Assembly (NCBI RefSeq): GCF_016466415.2
Contig: NZ_CP066771.1
Span: 992,001-1,056,000, forward strand
Length of the DNA stretch: 64,000 bases
Reading direction: 5' to 3'
Origin: Ralstonia pickettii
Lineage (GTDB): Bacteria; Pseudomonadota; Gammaproteobacteria; Burkholderiales; Burkholderiaceae
Shown: positions 45,421 through 54,321 of the stretch, piece by piece
How positions within the stretch are numbered: position 1 is the stretch's first letter
How the letters are laid out: each line of letters begins with the position of its first letter
Position numbers and translations under genes: made by a program
The notes under the pieces: model-generated
What the model saw: only the letters and a program-made list of their open reading frames with translations
Told to the model about the DNA's origin: nothing
Databases searched by the model: none

Positions 45421-45438
45421 ATAATTACCGGTAATTAT
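45421..45438. promoter_or_regulatory. Perfect 18-base palindrome upstream of the small lipoprotein gene
   Basis: ATAATTACCGGTAATTAT reads the same on both strands. It lies 54 to 71 bases before the ATG of the alanine-rich lipoprotein gene and is AT-rich within a GC-rich background. The rest of the 240-base gap to 45608 has no gene that I can support. This looks like a dimeric regulator binding site; the regulator is unknown. Confidence 0.55.
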
Positions 45439-45607
45439 CGCTCAGGTACTACACCTTCTTCTATGCTGGCAGCCAAGCCGCACGAGGACTGCTCGGCTTG
45501 CAAGCTAGCGTCGGATTATAGCGGCCTTTACCTACTGTGTGTAGCTGAGTCGGGGCTGACGCACGTGCGATTCAGACGCTTTTGTAACGATCTGTTTCAA
45601 TGCGGAA

Positions 45608-46837
45608 TCATCGTTGCGCGGGTCCAGCCAGCCTGAGCCAGCCTTCTTCGTACCAAGCGTGCAGCGTATCCATCAGATCTGGCAAGCCGGCCGCCGCATC
45701 CACGGATGCAGCGCTCGCACGACGTGCGTCCGCCAACGCGGAGAGCCACGCAAGCAGCGTTCCCGATGGTTCAAACGTATCGCCGTTGATCCAGAAGCGT
45801 TGCGCGTCATACAACGCCTGCGTTCGCGCATCGAGGACGATGCCTTCCTTGCGCGCCCGGGCCGTGAAGCGAGCGAGCGGCAAGCGGGGCTGCGTGACGA
45901 AGTCGACGTGATCCTTGGGTTCGGAAAGGTACGCGCCGAGGAATTCACCGACGAGTTCAGGCGTCCAGCGCAACGCGTTGAGCTTCTGGACAAGGGCCTT
46001 GACCATGGCGGCCGGCAGTTCGCCGGGGTGGGTGGTGGGCTTCTGTTCGGGATCGGCGTAGCGGCCGTCGAAGTTGGGGTCGTCTTCCAGCGTTTGCGAC
46101 AGGAAGCCCAGGAAGTGGCCGGCCAGTTCGCGGTACGACGGTGAGCGGAAGCCGATCGAATACGTCATGCAGTCGCCCTCGGCCACGCCGTCATGTGCGT
46201 AGTGCGGCGGCAGATACAGCATGTCGCCGGGCTCTAGTACGAATTCCTCTTCGGGCTGGAAGTTGGCGAGGATCTTGAGCGGCAGATCGGGGACGAGCGT
46301 GAGATCGTCCTGGGCTGAGATGCGCCAGCGGCGCCTGCCGTGGGCCTGCAGCAGGAACACATCGTACGAATCGAAGTGCGGGCCGACGCCGCCGCCGTCG
46401 GTCGCGAAGCTGATCATCACGTCGTCGAGCCTCGCATCCGGAATGAATCGGAAACGCTGCATGAGCGCCTCGACTGCCGGCTCGACGAGATTCGCGCCCT
46501 GCACAAGCACCGACCAGTTCCGGGTCTTGCGCGAAGGCAGCGGGCGTTCATCGAAGGGGCCGTGATTGAAGGACCAGCGCCCGCGCGATTGCGCGATCAG
46601 TCGCGACTCGACATCTGGGCGCGCAGCCAGGGCAAGTACGCGTTCGGGTGAGAGCGGAAAGTGCAGCGCACGCATCTCTTCGGGGGAGAGTGCCCGCCGG
46701 ATCAGCAGCGGCTGTTTCTGCCAGTGCGTGCGCATGAATTCGCGCGGTGACAGCCCGCCGAGGAGTTGCGCCGGATGCCCCGCTGGGAGAGCAGGTTGGA
46801 CGCCGCCATCGGCAGCGTATAATGGGACTTCGTTCAT
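45608..46837 (-). CDS. Cupin/JmjC ribosomal oxygenase (RoxA/YcfD-like)
   Basis: A 409-residue iron(II)/2-oxoglutarate oxygenase of the cupin_4 family. The metal triad appears as H154-x-D156 in GPHFDSYDVF and a histidine near 215 in LPPHYAHDGV. The C-terminal part has winged-helix-like helices used for dimerisation. E. coli YcfD hydroxylates arginine in ribosomal protein uL16, and the same substrate is likely here, though not certain. Its 5' end overlaps the promoter of the divergent slyD gene. Confidence 0.88.
   Translation of the reverse strand: MNEVPLYAADGGVQPALPAGHPAQLLGGLSPREFMRTHWQKQPLLIRRALSPEEMRALHFPLSPERVLALAARPDVESRLIAQSRGRWSFNHGPFDERPLPSRKTRNWSVLVQGANLVEPAVEALMQRFRFIPDARLDDVMISFATDGGGVGPHFDSYDVFLLQAHGRRRWRISAQDDLTLVPDLPLKILANFQPEEEFVLEPGDMLYLPPHYAHDGVAEGDCMTYSIGFRSPSYRELAGHFLGFLSQTLEDDPNFDGRYADPEQKPTTHPGELPAAMVKALVQKLNALRWTPELVGEFLGAYLSEPKDHVDFVTQPRLPLARFTARARKEGIVLDARTQALYDAQRFWINGDTFEPSGTLLAWLSALADARRASAASVDAAAGLPDLMDTLHAWYEEGWLRLAGPAQR
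46796..46823 (+). promoter_or_regulatory. slyD promoter within the 5' end of the oxygenase gene
   Basis: TTGGAC (46796-46801) and TATAAT (46818-46823) are separated by 16 bases, close to the consensus. The elements lie within the first codons of the divergent RoxA-like gene (start 46837). Transcription would begin around 46830 and leave a leader of about 20 bases before the TTG start. Confidence 0.6.
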
Positions 46838-46848
46838 GGAGTGCGCAA

Positions 46849-47376
46849 TTGAAAATCGCGAAGAATACGGTAGTGTCGGTGGCTTACAAACTGTCCGACG
46901 CGCAGGGCAACGTCATCGAGGAATCCGATGAGCCGATGGTGTATTTGCACGGCGGCTATGATGGCACGTTCCCCAAGATCGAGGAAGCGCTGGACGGCCA
47001 GGAACAAGGCTTCGAGACCAAGCTGCAGCTCGAACCGGACGACGCTTTCGGTGACTACGATCAAGAGCTGATCAAGATCGAGCCGCGTGATCGCTTTCCG
47101 GAACCGCTCGAAGTTGGCATGCAGTTCGAGGGCGTGCCCGAAGATGGCGATGAGGAAGACGCCATCGTCTACACCGTCACCGACGTGGCGGAGGATAAGG
47201 TTGTGCTGGATGGCAATCACCCGCTGGCAGGCATGGCGCTGCGCTTCGAGTTGAAGGTGACTGAAGTGCGTGAGGCCACGGCTGAAGAAATCGAGCACGG
47301 CCACGTGCACGGTGAACACGGCCTTGAAGTAGTGGACGAGGACGAAGACGACGACAAGCCGCACACGCTGCACTGA
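46849..47376 (+). CDS. slyD: FKBP-type peptidyl-prolyl isomerase SlyD
   Basis: With the TTG start at 46849 the product has 175 residues opening MKIAKNTVVSVAYKLSD, the normal SlyD start, with GGAG well placed upstream; no ATG serves this frame. The FKBP domain with inserted IF flap (about 60-120) is intact. The tail is histidine- and acid-rich (EHGHVHGEHG, then a run of Asp/Glu), shorter than the metal-binding tail of E. coli SlyD but of the same kind. It accelerates proline isomerisation and can supply nickel to metalloenzymes. Confidence 0.93.
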   Translation: MKIAKNTVVSVAYKLSDAQGNVIEESDEPMVYLHGGYDGTFPKIEEALDGQEQGFETKLQLEPDDAFGDYDQELIKIEPRDRFPEPLEVGMQFEGVPEDGDEEDAIVYTVTDVAEDKVVLDGNHPLAGMALRFELKVTEVREATAEEIEHGHVHGEHGLEVVDEDEDDDKPHTLH

Positions 47377-47400
47377 TCGGCGGTTTATCGAGATACGAGA

Positions 47401-47425
47401 ACGGGAGCTTCGGCTCCCGTTTTTT
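47401..47425 (+). terminator. Intrinsic terminator of slyD
   Basis: ACGGGAGC and GCTCCCGT form an eight-base stem with loop TTCG, followed by TTTTTT. It lies between the ends of two convergent genes, slyD and the phosphoesterase gene, 25 bases past the slyD stop. Confidence 0.9.
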
Positions 47426-48500
47426 ATTGCGCCGGCGCCGGCGCGATTTCCGGCGTGGGGGCGGGCGTGTTGTCGAGGCGGCGGCTGCGTATATGGAACA
47501 GTGGCGTGCGGCCGGGCGTGACGGACACCTCAAGCCAGCGATCGAGCACCGGCGAACCATAGGTGCGTGCGCGCATGACGTGCGCGTCCGGGCGGCCGTC
47601 TTCGTCCTTGAGCGGGCGGTCGAGCATGAACGTCTGGCTGGCGCCGTGAATGAGCAGAACGGCACCGTCGTAGTCGCGCGTGAGCGATCGCATCTGGCGC
47701 TTGAGTGCAAGGTAGCCGTCATGCGAGCGGCGACGTAGCAAGCCGTCGAACAGATTGGGCGCGCGGCGCCGTTCCCAACCATCTTCAAAGAGTGGATCGG
47801 CCTGCATCATGACGACTACGCCGGCCATCTTGCGCTGGTGCGCGACAGCGAAGGCGCGTGCGAGCCATTGGCGATTGGCTTCGAGGCGGTCTTCGTATTC
47901 GCCGTTGCGCCCGCCCGCGGTCTTGTAGTTGTTGTTGTCGCCGGGCACGTTGAGGGTGACGAACAGCACGTCGTTCATCGTCCAGCGCGTGTTTTCGCGG
48001 TAGCTGCGGAACTTGGCCTGATCCGACTGGCGCATGACCGTCATGGTGCGCTGGCCGAGCGTGCTGTCGTCGGGGTAGAACAGCTCGCGCAGGCGCAGCA
48101 GGCGCTCCACCGGGTCGAAACTGCCTGCGGCGGGGCGCTGGCAGTCGCTCCAGTCGTGGTCGCCCGGGATGTAGATGACGGGCGCGATCAGGCTGTCGAG
48201 CAGGTCATGGCGCGCTTCGAGCAGCGTGTCGGAACACGCTTCATCGCGGCCCTTGAGGTTGCCCAGATGGACGACGAAGGCAGGGTGTTCGGCGTCGATG
48301 GCGTCCAGCAGTGCGCGCACGGGGGCGACATCCTCGGCGCGGTCCGGCACGTTGCCGATCACCGTAAAGGTGAAGGCGCCTGGCGCGTCAGTTGCAGAAT
48401 TCGTGCCCTTGGGTGCAGCTGGTACAGCCACCGGCATCAGCATCGCCAACGCCATGGCGATGCATTGAAACGTGCGGGAAACTGCGCCGAGCCGGGTCAT
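47424..48500 (-). CDS. Secreted metallophosphoesterase-like protein
   Basis: From ATG 48500 the product has 358 residues with a signal peptide of about 27 residues ending VPAAPKG. The calcineurin-like fold is suggested by VIGNVPD, VVHLGNLKG and IPGDHDWSDC near 100, plus a late HGASQ histidine. The usual first D-x-H is replaced by GNVPD, so the metal site may be altered. TTG 48509 is an alternative start. It lies directly downstream of mutS on the minus strand, five bases away, and its product would be periplasmic. Confidence 0.75.
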   Translation of the reverse strand: MTRLGAVSRTFQCIAMALAMLMPVAVPAAPKGTNSATDAPGAFTFTVIGNVPDRAEDVAPVRALLDAIDAEHPAFVVHLGNLKGRDEACSDTLLEARHDLLDSLIAPVIYIPGDHDWSDCQRPAAGSFDPVERLLRLRELFYPDDSTLGQRTMTVMRQSDQAKFRSYRENTRWTMNDVLFVTLNVPGDNNNYKTAGGRNGEYEDRLEANRQWLARAFAVAHQRKMAGVVVMMQADPLFEDGWERRRAPNLFDGLLRRRSHDGYLALKRQMRSLTRDYDGAVLLIHGASQTFMLDRPLKDEDGRPDAHVMRARTYGSPVLDRWLEVSVTPGRTPLFHIRSRRLDNTPAPTPEIAPAPAQ

Positions 48501-48505
48501 CGGAA

Positions 48506-51151
48506 TCAAGCGGACGGTCTCGCCAGCGCCTTGAGCCGGTACAGCGCATCGAGCGCTTCACGCGGCGTCATGTCATCGGGATCGATGCCGGCGAGTGCCT
48601 CCGTCAGTGCGCTGTCGGGGGCTTCGGCGTCGTCGTTTTCGTCGTCGATGGGCGTATCGGCGGCGAGGGCGAAGAGGTCCAACTGAGGCGTGGCGCCGGT
48701 GTCGGCGGAATGCTGCTCCAGCCACGCGAGCCGCTTGCGCGCGGCGCGAATGACCGGCTGCGGCACGCCCGCCAGCTGCGCGACCTGCAGGCCGTAGCTC
48801 TGGCTCGCCGGCCCTTCCTGCACAGCATGCAGGAAAACAATGCCGTCACCATGTTCGACGGCGGAGAGGTGCACGTTCGCAGCCTGAGCGAACTCCTGCG
48901 GCAGTTGCGTCAGTTCGAAATAGTGCGTGGCGAACAGCGTGTGGCTGCGGTTGTGCGACAGCAAGTGACGCGCAATCGCCCAGGCAAGCGCCAGGCCGTC
49001 GAATGTGCTCGTTCCGCGGCCGATCTCGTCCATCAGCACCAGGCTGTTGGGTGTGGCGCGGTGCAGGATGGCAGCCGCTTCCGTCATCTCAACCATGAAG
49101 GTGGATCGGCCACCCGCCAGATCGTCGGCCGCGCCGATGCGCGTGAAGATACGGTCGATTGGGCCGATGACTGCGGCCTCCGCCGGCACAAATGCGCCCA
49201 CGTAAGCGAGCAGCACGACGAGCGCGGTTTGCCGCATGAAGGTCGATTTGCCGCCCATGTTTGGGCCCGTGATCAGCAGCAGCTTGCGCGCCTCCTGCAG
49301 CATGCAGTCGTTGGCGACGAACTGTTCGACTTGTTGTTCGACCACCGGATGGCGTGCGCGCGTCAGCTCAATACCGGGTGCGTCCGTCAGCATGGGGCGC
49401 GACCACGACAGCGCATGCGCACGCTCGGCCAGCGTCGCGAGCACATCGGCCTGTGCCAGCGCGGCGGCGATACGTTTGAATTCGGCCAGGTGCGGCAACA
49501 GTTTCTGGAGCAGCTCTTCGTAGAGGAGCTTTTCGCGCGACAGGGCACGGTCCTGCGCCGACAACGCCTTGTCTTCGAACGCTTTCAACTCGGGCGTGAT
49601 GTAACGCTCGGCGTTCTTCAGCGTCTGGCGGCGGCGGTAATCGTCCGGTACCTTGGCGGCCTGGCCGTTGGTGACTTCGATGTAGAAGCCATGCACGCGG
49701 TTGTATTCGACGCGCAGATTGGCGATGCCGGTGCGCTCGCGTTCGCGGGCCTCCAGATCGACGAGGAACTGGCCGCAGTTTTCCGAGATGTCGCGTAGCT
49801 CGTCGAGGTCGGCATCGTAACCGCGGGCGATGACGCCGCCGTCGCGCACCATCGCTGCCGGCTCTGCCATCACGGCGCTCTGGAGCAGGGCGTGCGCGTC
49901 TTCGGGCAGGGTGAGCGCGGCATACAGCTCGGCTAGCAGCGGTGCCGCATCGCTTTGCGGCAGTTCTTCGCGAATCTCCGGCAGGCGCGCCAGTGTGTCA
50001 CGCAACGACGACAGATCGCGCGGGCGTGCCGACAGCAGCGCCAGTCGCCCGGTAATGCGCTCCACATCCGACAGCGTGCGCAGGGTCGCACGCAACGTTT
50101 GCCAATCGCTGCCGAGCAGCACCTCGATGGCCTGCTGCCGCGCTTGGGGCACCGCGCGATCCCGCAGCGGATGATGCAGCCAGTGGCGCAGCAGGCGGCT
50201 GCCCATGCTGGTCGCGCAGGTGTCCAGCAGCGAAAACAGCGTCGGCGATTCCTGCCCACGCAGCGTCTCGGTCAGCTCCAGATTGCGGCGTGTGGCGGTG
50301 TCCAGGCCGATGAATTCGCTTTCATGCTCGACGGTGAGGCCGATCACGTGGCGCAGGGATTGGCCTTGCGTGGCCGCTGCGTAATTCAGCAGCGCACCGG
50401 CAGCCGCCAATGCGGCCGTCAGCGTTTCCGCGCCAAAGGCGACGAGGCTCGCGACGCCGAGTTGCTCGCGCAGGCGGCGGGTGCCGGCTTCCACGTCGAA
50501 GTGCCAATCGGGCAGGCGCGTGCGGGCAACATCCACTTGGAGGGTGTTGAGCGTTGCATCGTCGGCCAGCACCTCGGCGGGGCGGATGCGTTCGAGTTCG
50601 CGGTCGAGCTGGTCGGGGCTGCACTCCATCACGCGCAATTCGCCGCCGACGAGGTTGAGCCAGGCCAGACCGATCAGCGGTGCGGCGCCGCGCTTGCCGG
50701 GCAGATGTGCGATGGCCAGCAGATGGTTGTTGACCTTGTCGGAGAGCAGCGCGGCGTCCGTCAACGTGCCGGGCGTGACGACGCGCACGACCTTGCGCTC
50801 GACCGGTCCCTTGGTCGCCGCCGGGTCTCCGATTTGCTCGCAGATGGCGACGGATTCGCCCAGCTTGACCAGCTTGGCGAGGTATTGCTCCGCAGCGTGG
50901 AACGGGATGCCCGCCATACGGATCGGATGCCCGTTGGAACTGCCGCGTGCGGTGAGCGTGATGTCGAGCAGGCGCGAGGCTTTTTCGGCGTCTTCAAAGA
51001 AGAGTTCGTAAAAGTCGCCCATGCGGTAGAAGACAAGCGTGTCCGGATGCCCCGATTTCAGCCTCAAATATTGCTGCATCATCGGGGTGTGCTTGTCGAA
51101 CGGGCCGTATTTCGGGTCGATCTCCAGAACCGGAGCGGAGTGTTCAGCCAT
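48506..51151 (-). CDS. mutS: DNA mismatch repair protein MutS
   Basis: The 881-residue protein has the N-terminal mismatch-reading domain with F-Y-E-L-F-F-E (phenylalanine/glutamate that contact the mismatch), connector and clamp domains, and the C-terminal ABC-type ATPase with Walker [12 protein letters not shown] near 635, the signature and Walker [16 protein letters not shown] near 705. It recognises base mismatches and recruits MutL. The last 60 residues include an acidic linker and the usual MutS tetramer tail. It is of normal length for the family. Confidence 0.98.
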   Translation of the reverse strand: MAEHSAPVLEIDPKYGPFDKHTPMMQQYLRLKSGHPDTLVFYRMGDFYELFFEDAEKASRLLDITLTARGSSNGHPIRMAGIPFHAAEQYLAKLVKLGESVAICEQIGDPAATKGPVERKVVRVVTPGTLTDAALLSDKVNNHLLAIAHLPGKRGAAPLIGLAWLNLVGGELRVMECSPDQLDRELERIRPAEVLADDATLNTLQVDVARTRLPDWHFDVEAGTRRLREQLGVASLVAFGAETLTAALAAAGALLNYAAATQGQSLRHVIGLTVEHESEFIGLDTATRRNLELTETLRGQESPTLFSLLDTCATSMGSRLLRHWLHHPLRDRAVPQARQQAIEVLLGSDWQTLRATLRTLSDVERITGRLALLSARPRDLSSLRDTLARLPEIREELPQSDAAPLLAELYAALTLPEDAHALLQSAVMAEPAAMVRDGGVIARGYDADLDELRDISENCGQFLVDLEARERERTGIANLRVEYNRVHGFYIEVTNGQAAKVPDDYRRRQTLKNAERYITPELKAFEDKALSAQDRALSREKLLYEELLQKLLPHLAEFKRIAAALAQADVLATLAERAHALSWSRPMLTDAPGIELTRARHPVVEQQVEQFVANDCMLQEARKLLLITGPNMGGKSTFMRQTALVVLLAYVGAFVPAEAAVIGPIDRIFTRIGAADDLAGGRSTFMVEMTEAAAILHRATPNSLVLMDEIGRGTSTFDGLALAWAIARHLLSHNRSHTLFATHYFELTQLPQEFAQAANVHLSAVEHGDGIVFLHAVQEGPASQSYGLQVAQLAGVPQPVIRAARKRLAWLEQHSADTGATPQLDLFALAADTPIDDENDDAEAPDSALTEALAGIDPDDMTPREALDALYRLKALARPSA

Positions 51152-51248
51152 GAGTGCTCAAAGCGCAGCGCGCCGCCCGTTGTGATCCGATCAGGCCGCG
51201 CGCGGAAGGTGTTGAATCGCGCAATTGTTGCATACCAGCGATGCTGCT

Positions 51249-52145
51249 TCACTGCTTATCGTCGGCGAGCCGGGCTTCGAGAAAATCGAGAAAGCACGCG
51301 ATCCGCGAAGCCAACTGCGTGTTGCGGTAGTACACCGCGTGAATCGGTTGCAGCACCTCCACCGTGGCGTCCGACAGCACCTGCACAAGGTCGCCTGTGC
51401 GCCGGTCTTCCACGGTTATGAAATCCGCCAGACAGACGATGCCGGCGCCTTGCAGTGCAAGCTGGCGCAGGGTTTCTCCGCTGGAGGCCTTGAGCGTGGG
51501 CTCGATGCGCAGGCGATCGCCGTACGGGCCGCGCAGGGGCCATTGGTTTAGCGATTCCGGCTGCACGAAACCGAGCAGGGCGTGCTTCTGCAGGTCATCC
51601 ACGTGGCGGGGCCGCCCGTGCGTTTTCAGATAGGCAGGGCTCGCCAGCACGCGCAGCCGCCGCGTGCCAAGCAGGCGCGCACGCAGGGTGGAATCGCGCA
51701 GCGTGCCGATGCGGATTGCCACGTCGGTGTCTTCTTCCAGCAAATCGATGATCAGGTCGTTGGTGTTCAGCTCCAGCTCGATCTGCGGATACCGTGCGCG
51801 GAAGTCCGGCACCAGCGGCGCCACCACATGCAGCATGAACGGCATGGCAGCGTTGACACGCAGGCGGCCGGCAGGCTGCTGGCGGCGCAGGGCGATCTGC
51901 TCCTCGGCCTCGTCGACGGCGGCGAGGATCCTGCGCGCCTGCGCCAGAAACGTCGCGCCCTCGTCGGTGAGCGACAGCCGCCGCGTGGTGCGCGAGAGCA
52001 GGGTGGTGTCCAGCTTTTCTTCCAGGCGGCGCAACGCGCGGCTCACGCCCGACACCGTCTGGCCCAGCTGCTCAGCCGCCGCCGTGACGGAGCCCGTATC
52101 GACGACGGTGCGGAAGGCAAGCAGTTCTTCGAGCGTGGTTTTCAT
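51249..52145 (-). CDS. LysR family transcriptional regulator
   Basis: A 298-residue LysR protein: winged helix-turn-helix at about 3-62 ([23 protein letters not shown]) and a C-terminal ligand domain of the CrgA/YafC-like group. It lies between mutS and a chemoreceptor gene, both in other directions or units, so its targets are not obvious. A CAGAATTCTG palindrome at 52170-52179 sits 25 bases before its start and may be its own site. The effector is unknown. Confidence 0.87.
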   Translation of the reverse strand: MKTTLEELLAFRTVVDTGSVTAAAEQLGQTVSGVSRALRRLEEKLDTTLLSRTTRRLSLTDEGATFLAQARRILAAVDEAEEQIALRRQQPAGRLRVNAAMPFMLHVVAPLVPDFRARYPQIELELNTNDLIIDLLEEDTDVAIRIGTLRDSTLRARLLGTRRLRVLASPAYLKTHGRPRHVDDLQKHALLGFVQPESLNQWPLRGPYGDRLRIEPTLKASSGETLRQLALQGAGIVCLADFITVEDRRTGDLVQVLSDATVEVLQPIHAVYYRNTQLASRIACFLDFLEARLADDKQ

Positions 52146-52342
52146 CGTCGATTATCAATTCCAGATCAACAGAATTCTGCCCAATATGGCTTCCTCTGCA
52201 AAGATCGCGTGCGGCGCGGGGCGCGGGGCGCGGTGGATGGGCGCAAAGGGAGCGATGCCGGCCATTGCCCGGGTTCGCCCCCTCAAGGTTGGCGGCCGGC
52301 CTGCCGATAGACCATTCGGACCCTTAAAACATAGTGGGAGCG

Positions 52343-52356
52343 CATTTGCGCAAATG
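52343..52356. promoter_or_regulatory. Perfect 14-base palindrome before the first chemoreceptor gene
   Basis: CATTTGCGCAAATG is a perfect palindrome 34 bases ahead of the ATG at 52390, in the 244-base gap between LysR and chemoreceptor genes. It could be an operator for the receptor gene. Palindromes of this length are expected a few times by chance in a window of this size. Confidence 0.3.
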
Positions 52357-52389
52357 GCGCCTTGCGGTTCCGCTTCCGGAGACTCTGGA

Positions 52390-54246
52390 ATGAGCAAGCT
52401 CAGCTTTCGCCAAAAGCTTTGGCTGCCGCTGGTCATCAGCCTTGTCGCGCTGACGTTGATCTCGGTATTCAACGCGTATCAGGCGCGCGAGATCCGCGTG
52501 GAGGAGCGCAAGAACAACCTCGTCAGCGTGACGACCATGGCCATGAACCTGGTCAAGCAGTACGACGACCTGACCAAGAACGGCACGTTGAGCAAAGACG
52601 CCGCGCAAAAGCAGGCGATCGACCGTTTCAAGGCCCTGCGCTACGACAAGGACGGCTACTTCACCATCACCAGTTCCAACAACGTGGTGGTGATGCACCC
52701 GATCAAGCCGGAGTTCATCGGCAAAGACCAATCCGGCTTCAAGGATGCACAGGGCAATGCGGTCTATGCGGGCTTGACCACTGCCGCCAAAGATCCGAAG
52801 GGCGGATTCACCAGCTATGTCTGGCCGAAAGTCGGCGGCACGGATCCGGTGCCGAAGACGGCATTCGCGATGCGCTATGAGCCGTGGGACTGGGTTTTCT
52901 CGACCGGCGTCTACATGGACGACATCAACGCTGCATTCATGACGTCGCTTTACCAGACCGGCGGCCTGCTTCTGCTGGTGGGCGGCTTGCTGGTGCTGCT
53001 GGGCAGCGTTGCGAACCGCAGCCTGCAGCGCACGCTGGGCGGCGACCCCGCCTACGCGGCTGACGTTGCCAACCGCATTGCCGGCGGCGACCTGACGGTG
53101 GAGATTGCCACCCGTGCTGACGACAACGACAGCCTGCTCTACGCGATGAGCCGCATGCGCGGCGCGCTTGTGGACACCATCGGCCGCATCAAGGGCGCGT
53201 CGGAAACCATTGGCACCGCTACGCGCGAGATCGCCAGCGGCAACCTCGACCTCTCGTCGCGCACCGAACAGCAGGCCAGCTCGCTCGAAGAAACGGCTTC
53301 GGCCATGGAGCAGCTGATGTCGACCGTGCAGCAGAACGCCGACAACGCCCAGCAGGCCAACCAACTGGCCGCGTCCGCCTCGGATGTGGCCGTGCGCGGC
53401 GGCGATGTGGTGACGCGCGTGGTGGAAACCATGGGCTCCATCAACGCGTCGTCCCGCAAGATCGTCGACATCATCGGCGTGATCGACGGCATTGCGTTCC
53501 AGACGAACATCCTTGCGCTGAATGCGGCAGTGGAAGCCGCACGTGCTGGGGAACAGGGCCGTGGTTTTGCCGTGGTGGCCGGTGAGGTGCGCAGCCTTGC
53601 GCAGCGCAGCGCCGCTGCCGCCAAGGAGATCAAGGCGCTGATCGACGATTCCGTCGTCAACGTGGATGCAGGCAGCGCGCTGGTGGAAGAAGCCGGCACG
53701 ACCATGCGCGAGATTGTGGCGAGCGTGAAGCGCGTGACCGACATCGTTGGCGAGATCTCGTCCGCCAGCCAGGAACAGCGTTCGGGCATTGAGGAAGTGA
53801 GCCACGCCGTCACGCAGCTTGACGACGCCACGCAGCAGAACGCCGCGTTGGTGGAGGAAGCGGCCGCCGCAGCGCAATCCCTGGAAGAGCAGGCGGTGAG
53901 CCTGACCCAGGTGGTGGCGCAATTCCGCTTGGATGCGCACGCGCTGCGTGCCCCCGCCATGGTGGCCAGGGTTGAACCGGAGGTTGTGCCGGTCAAGCCC
54001 GTCGCAGGTGCTGCTCCGGCGGCGCCCAAGGAAGAAGCGCCGCGACGCGAAGCCGCCAAGCCGAGCACCGAAGCCGCCAGGCCCAAGCTGACGTCGCGCA
54101 AGCCGCCTGTGCTGCGAAAGGCTGCTGCCAAGCCGGTCGAGCGAACCGAAAAGAAGCCGGCTGCACCGGCAGCGATCCCCGCGAGCCTGACCAAGGCGAA
54201 GCCTCTGGTCGCCGCTGGAGGCGACGCCGACTGGGAAACGTTTTGA
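52390..54246 (+). CDS. Methyl-accepting chemotaxis protein with single Cache domain
   Basis: From ATG 52390 the receptor has 618 residues. A membrane helix (about 11-29) is followed by a periplasmic single Cache domain (to about 185, containing [19 protein letters not shown]) and a second membrane helix (about 192-212). A HAMP domain and a long signalling hairpin follow, with the conserved tip [24 protein letters not shown]. The C-terminus is lysine/alanine/proline-rich and ends DWETF, a CheR docking pentapeptide. Small-molecule attractants such as carboxylates are plausible ligands, but none can be named. The frame upstream to 51664 is an artefact. Confidence 0.93.
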   Translation: MSKLSFRQKLWLPLVISLVALTLISVFNAYQAREIRVEERKNNLVSVTTMAMNLVKQYDDLTKNGTLSKDAAQKQAIDRFKALRYDKDGYFTITSSNNVVVMHPIKPEFIGKDQSGFKDAQGNAVYAGLTTAAKDPKGGFTSYVWPKVGGTDPVPKTAFAMRYEPWDWVFSTGVYMDDINAAFMTSLYQTGGLLLLVGGLLVLLGSVANRSLQRTLGGDPAYAADVANRIAGGDLTVEIATRADDNDSLLYAMSRMRGALVDTIGRIKGASETIGTATREIASGNLDLSSRTEQQASSLEETASAMEQLMSTVQQNADNAQQANQLAASASDVAVRGGDVVTRVVETMGSINASSRKIVDIIGVIDGIAFQTNILALNAAVEAARAGEQGRGFAVVAGEVRSLAQRSAAAAKEIKALIDDSVVNVDAGSALVEEAGTTMREIVASVKRVTDIVGEISSASQEQRSGIEEVSHAVTQLDDATQQNAALVEEAAAAAQSLEEQAVSLTQVVAQFRLDAHALRAPAMVARVEPEVVPVKPVAGAAPAAPKEEAPRREAAKPSTEAARPKLTSRKPPVLRKAAAKPVERTEKKPAAPAAIPASLTKAKPLVAAGGDADWETF

Positions 54247-54321
54247 CCCACGATTGACCTTCACCTCGTTGACCCCGCACACCGCAAGCATGGGCTTGCC
54301 TGCGGGGACGCCGGAGACAAG

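Noticed and set aside
51664-52389. Upstream extension of the first chemoreceptor by 242 codons
   Set aside because: The extension overlaps the LysR gene on the other strand and is serine/arginine-rich without structure. The receptor starts naturally with a short lead and membrane helix at 52390.
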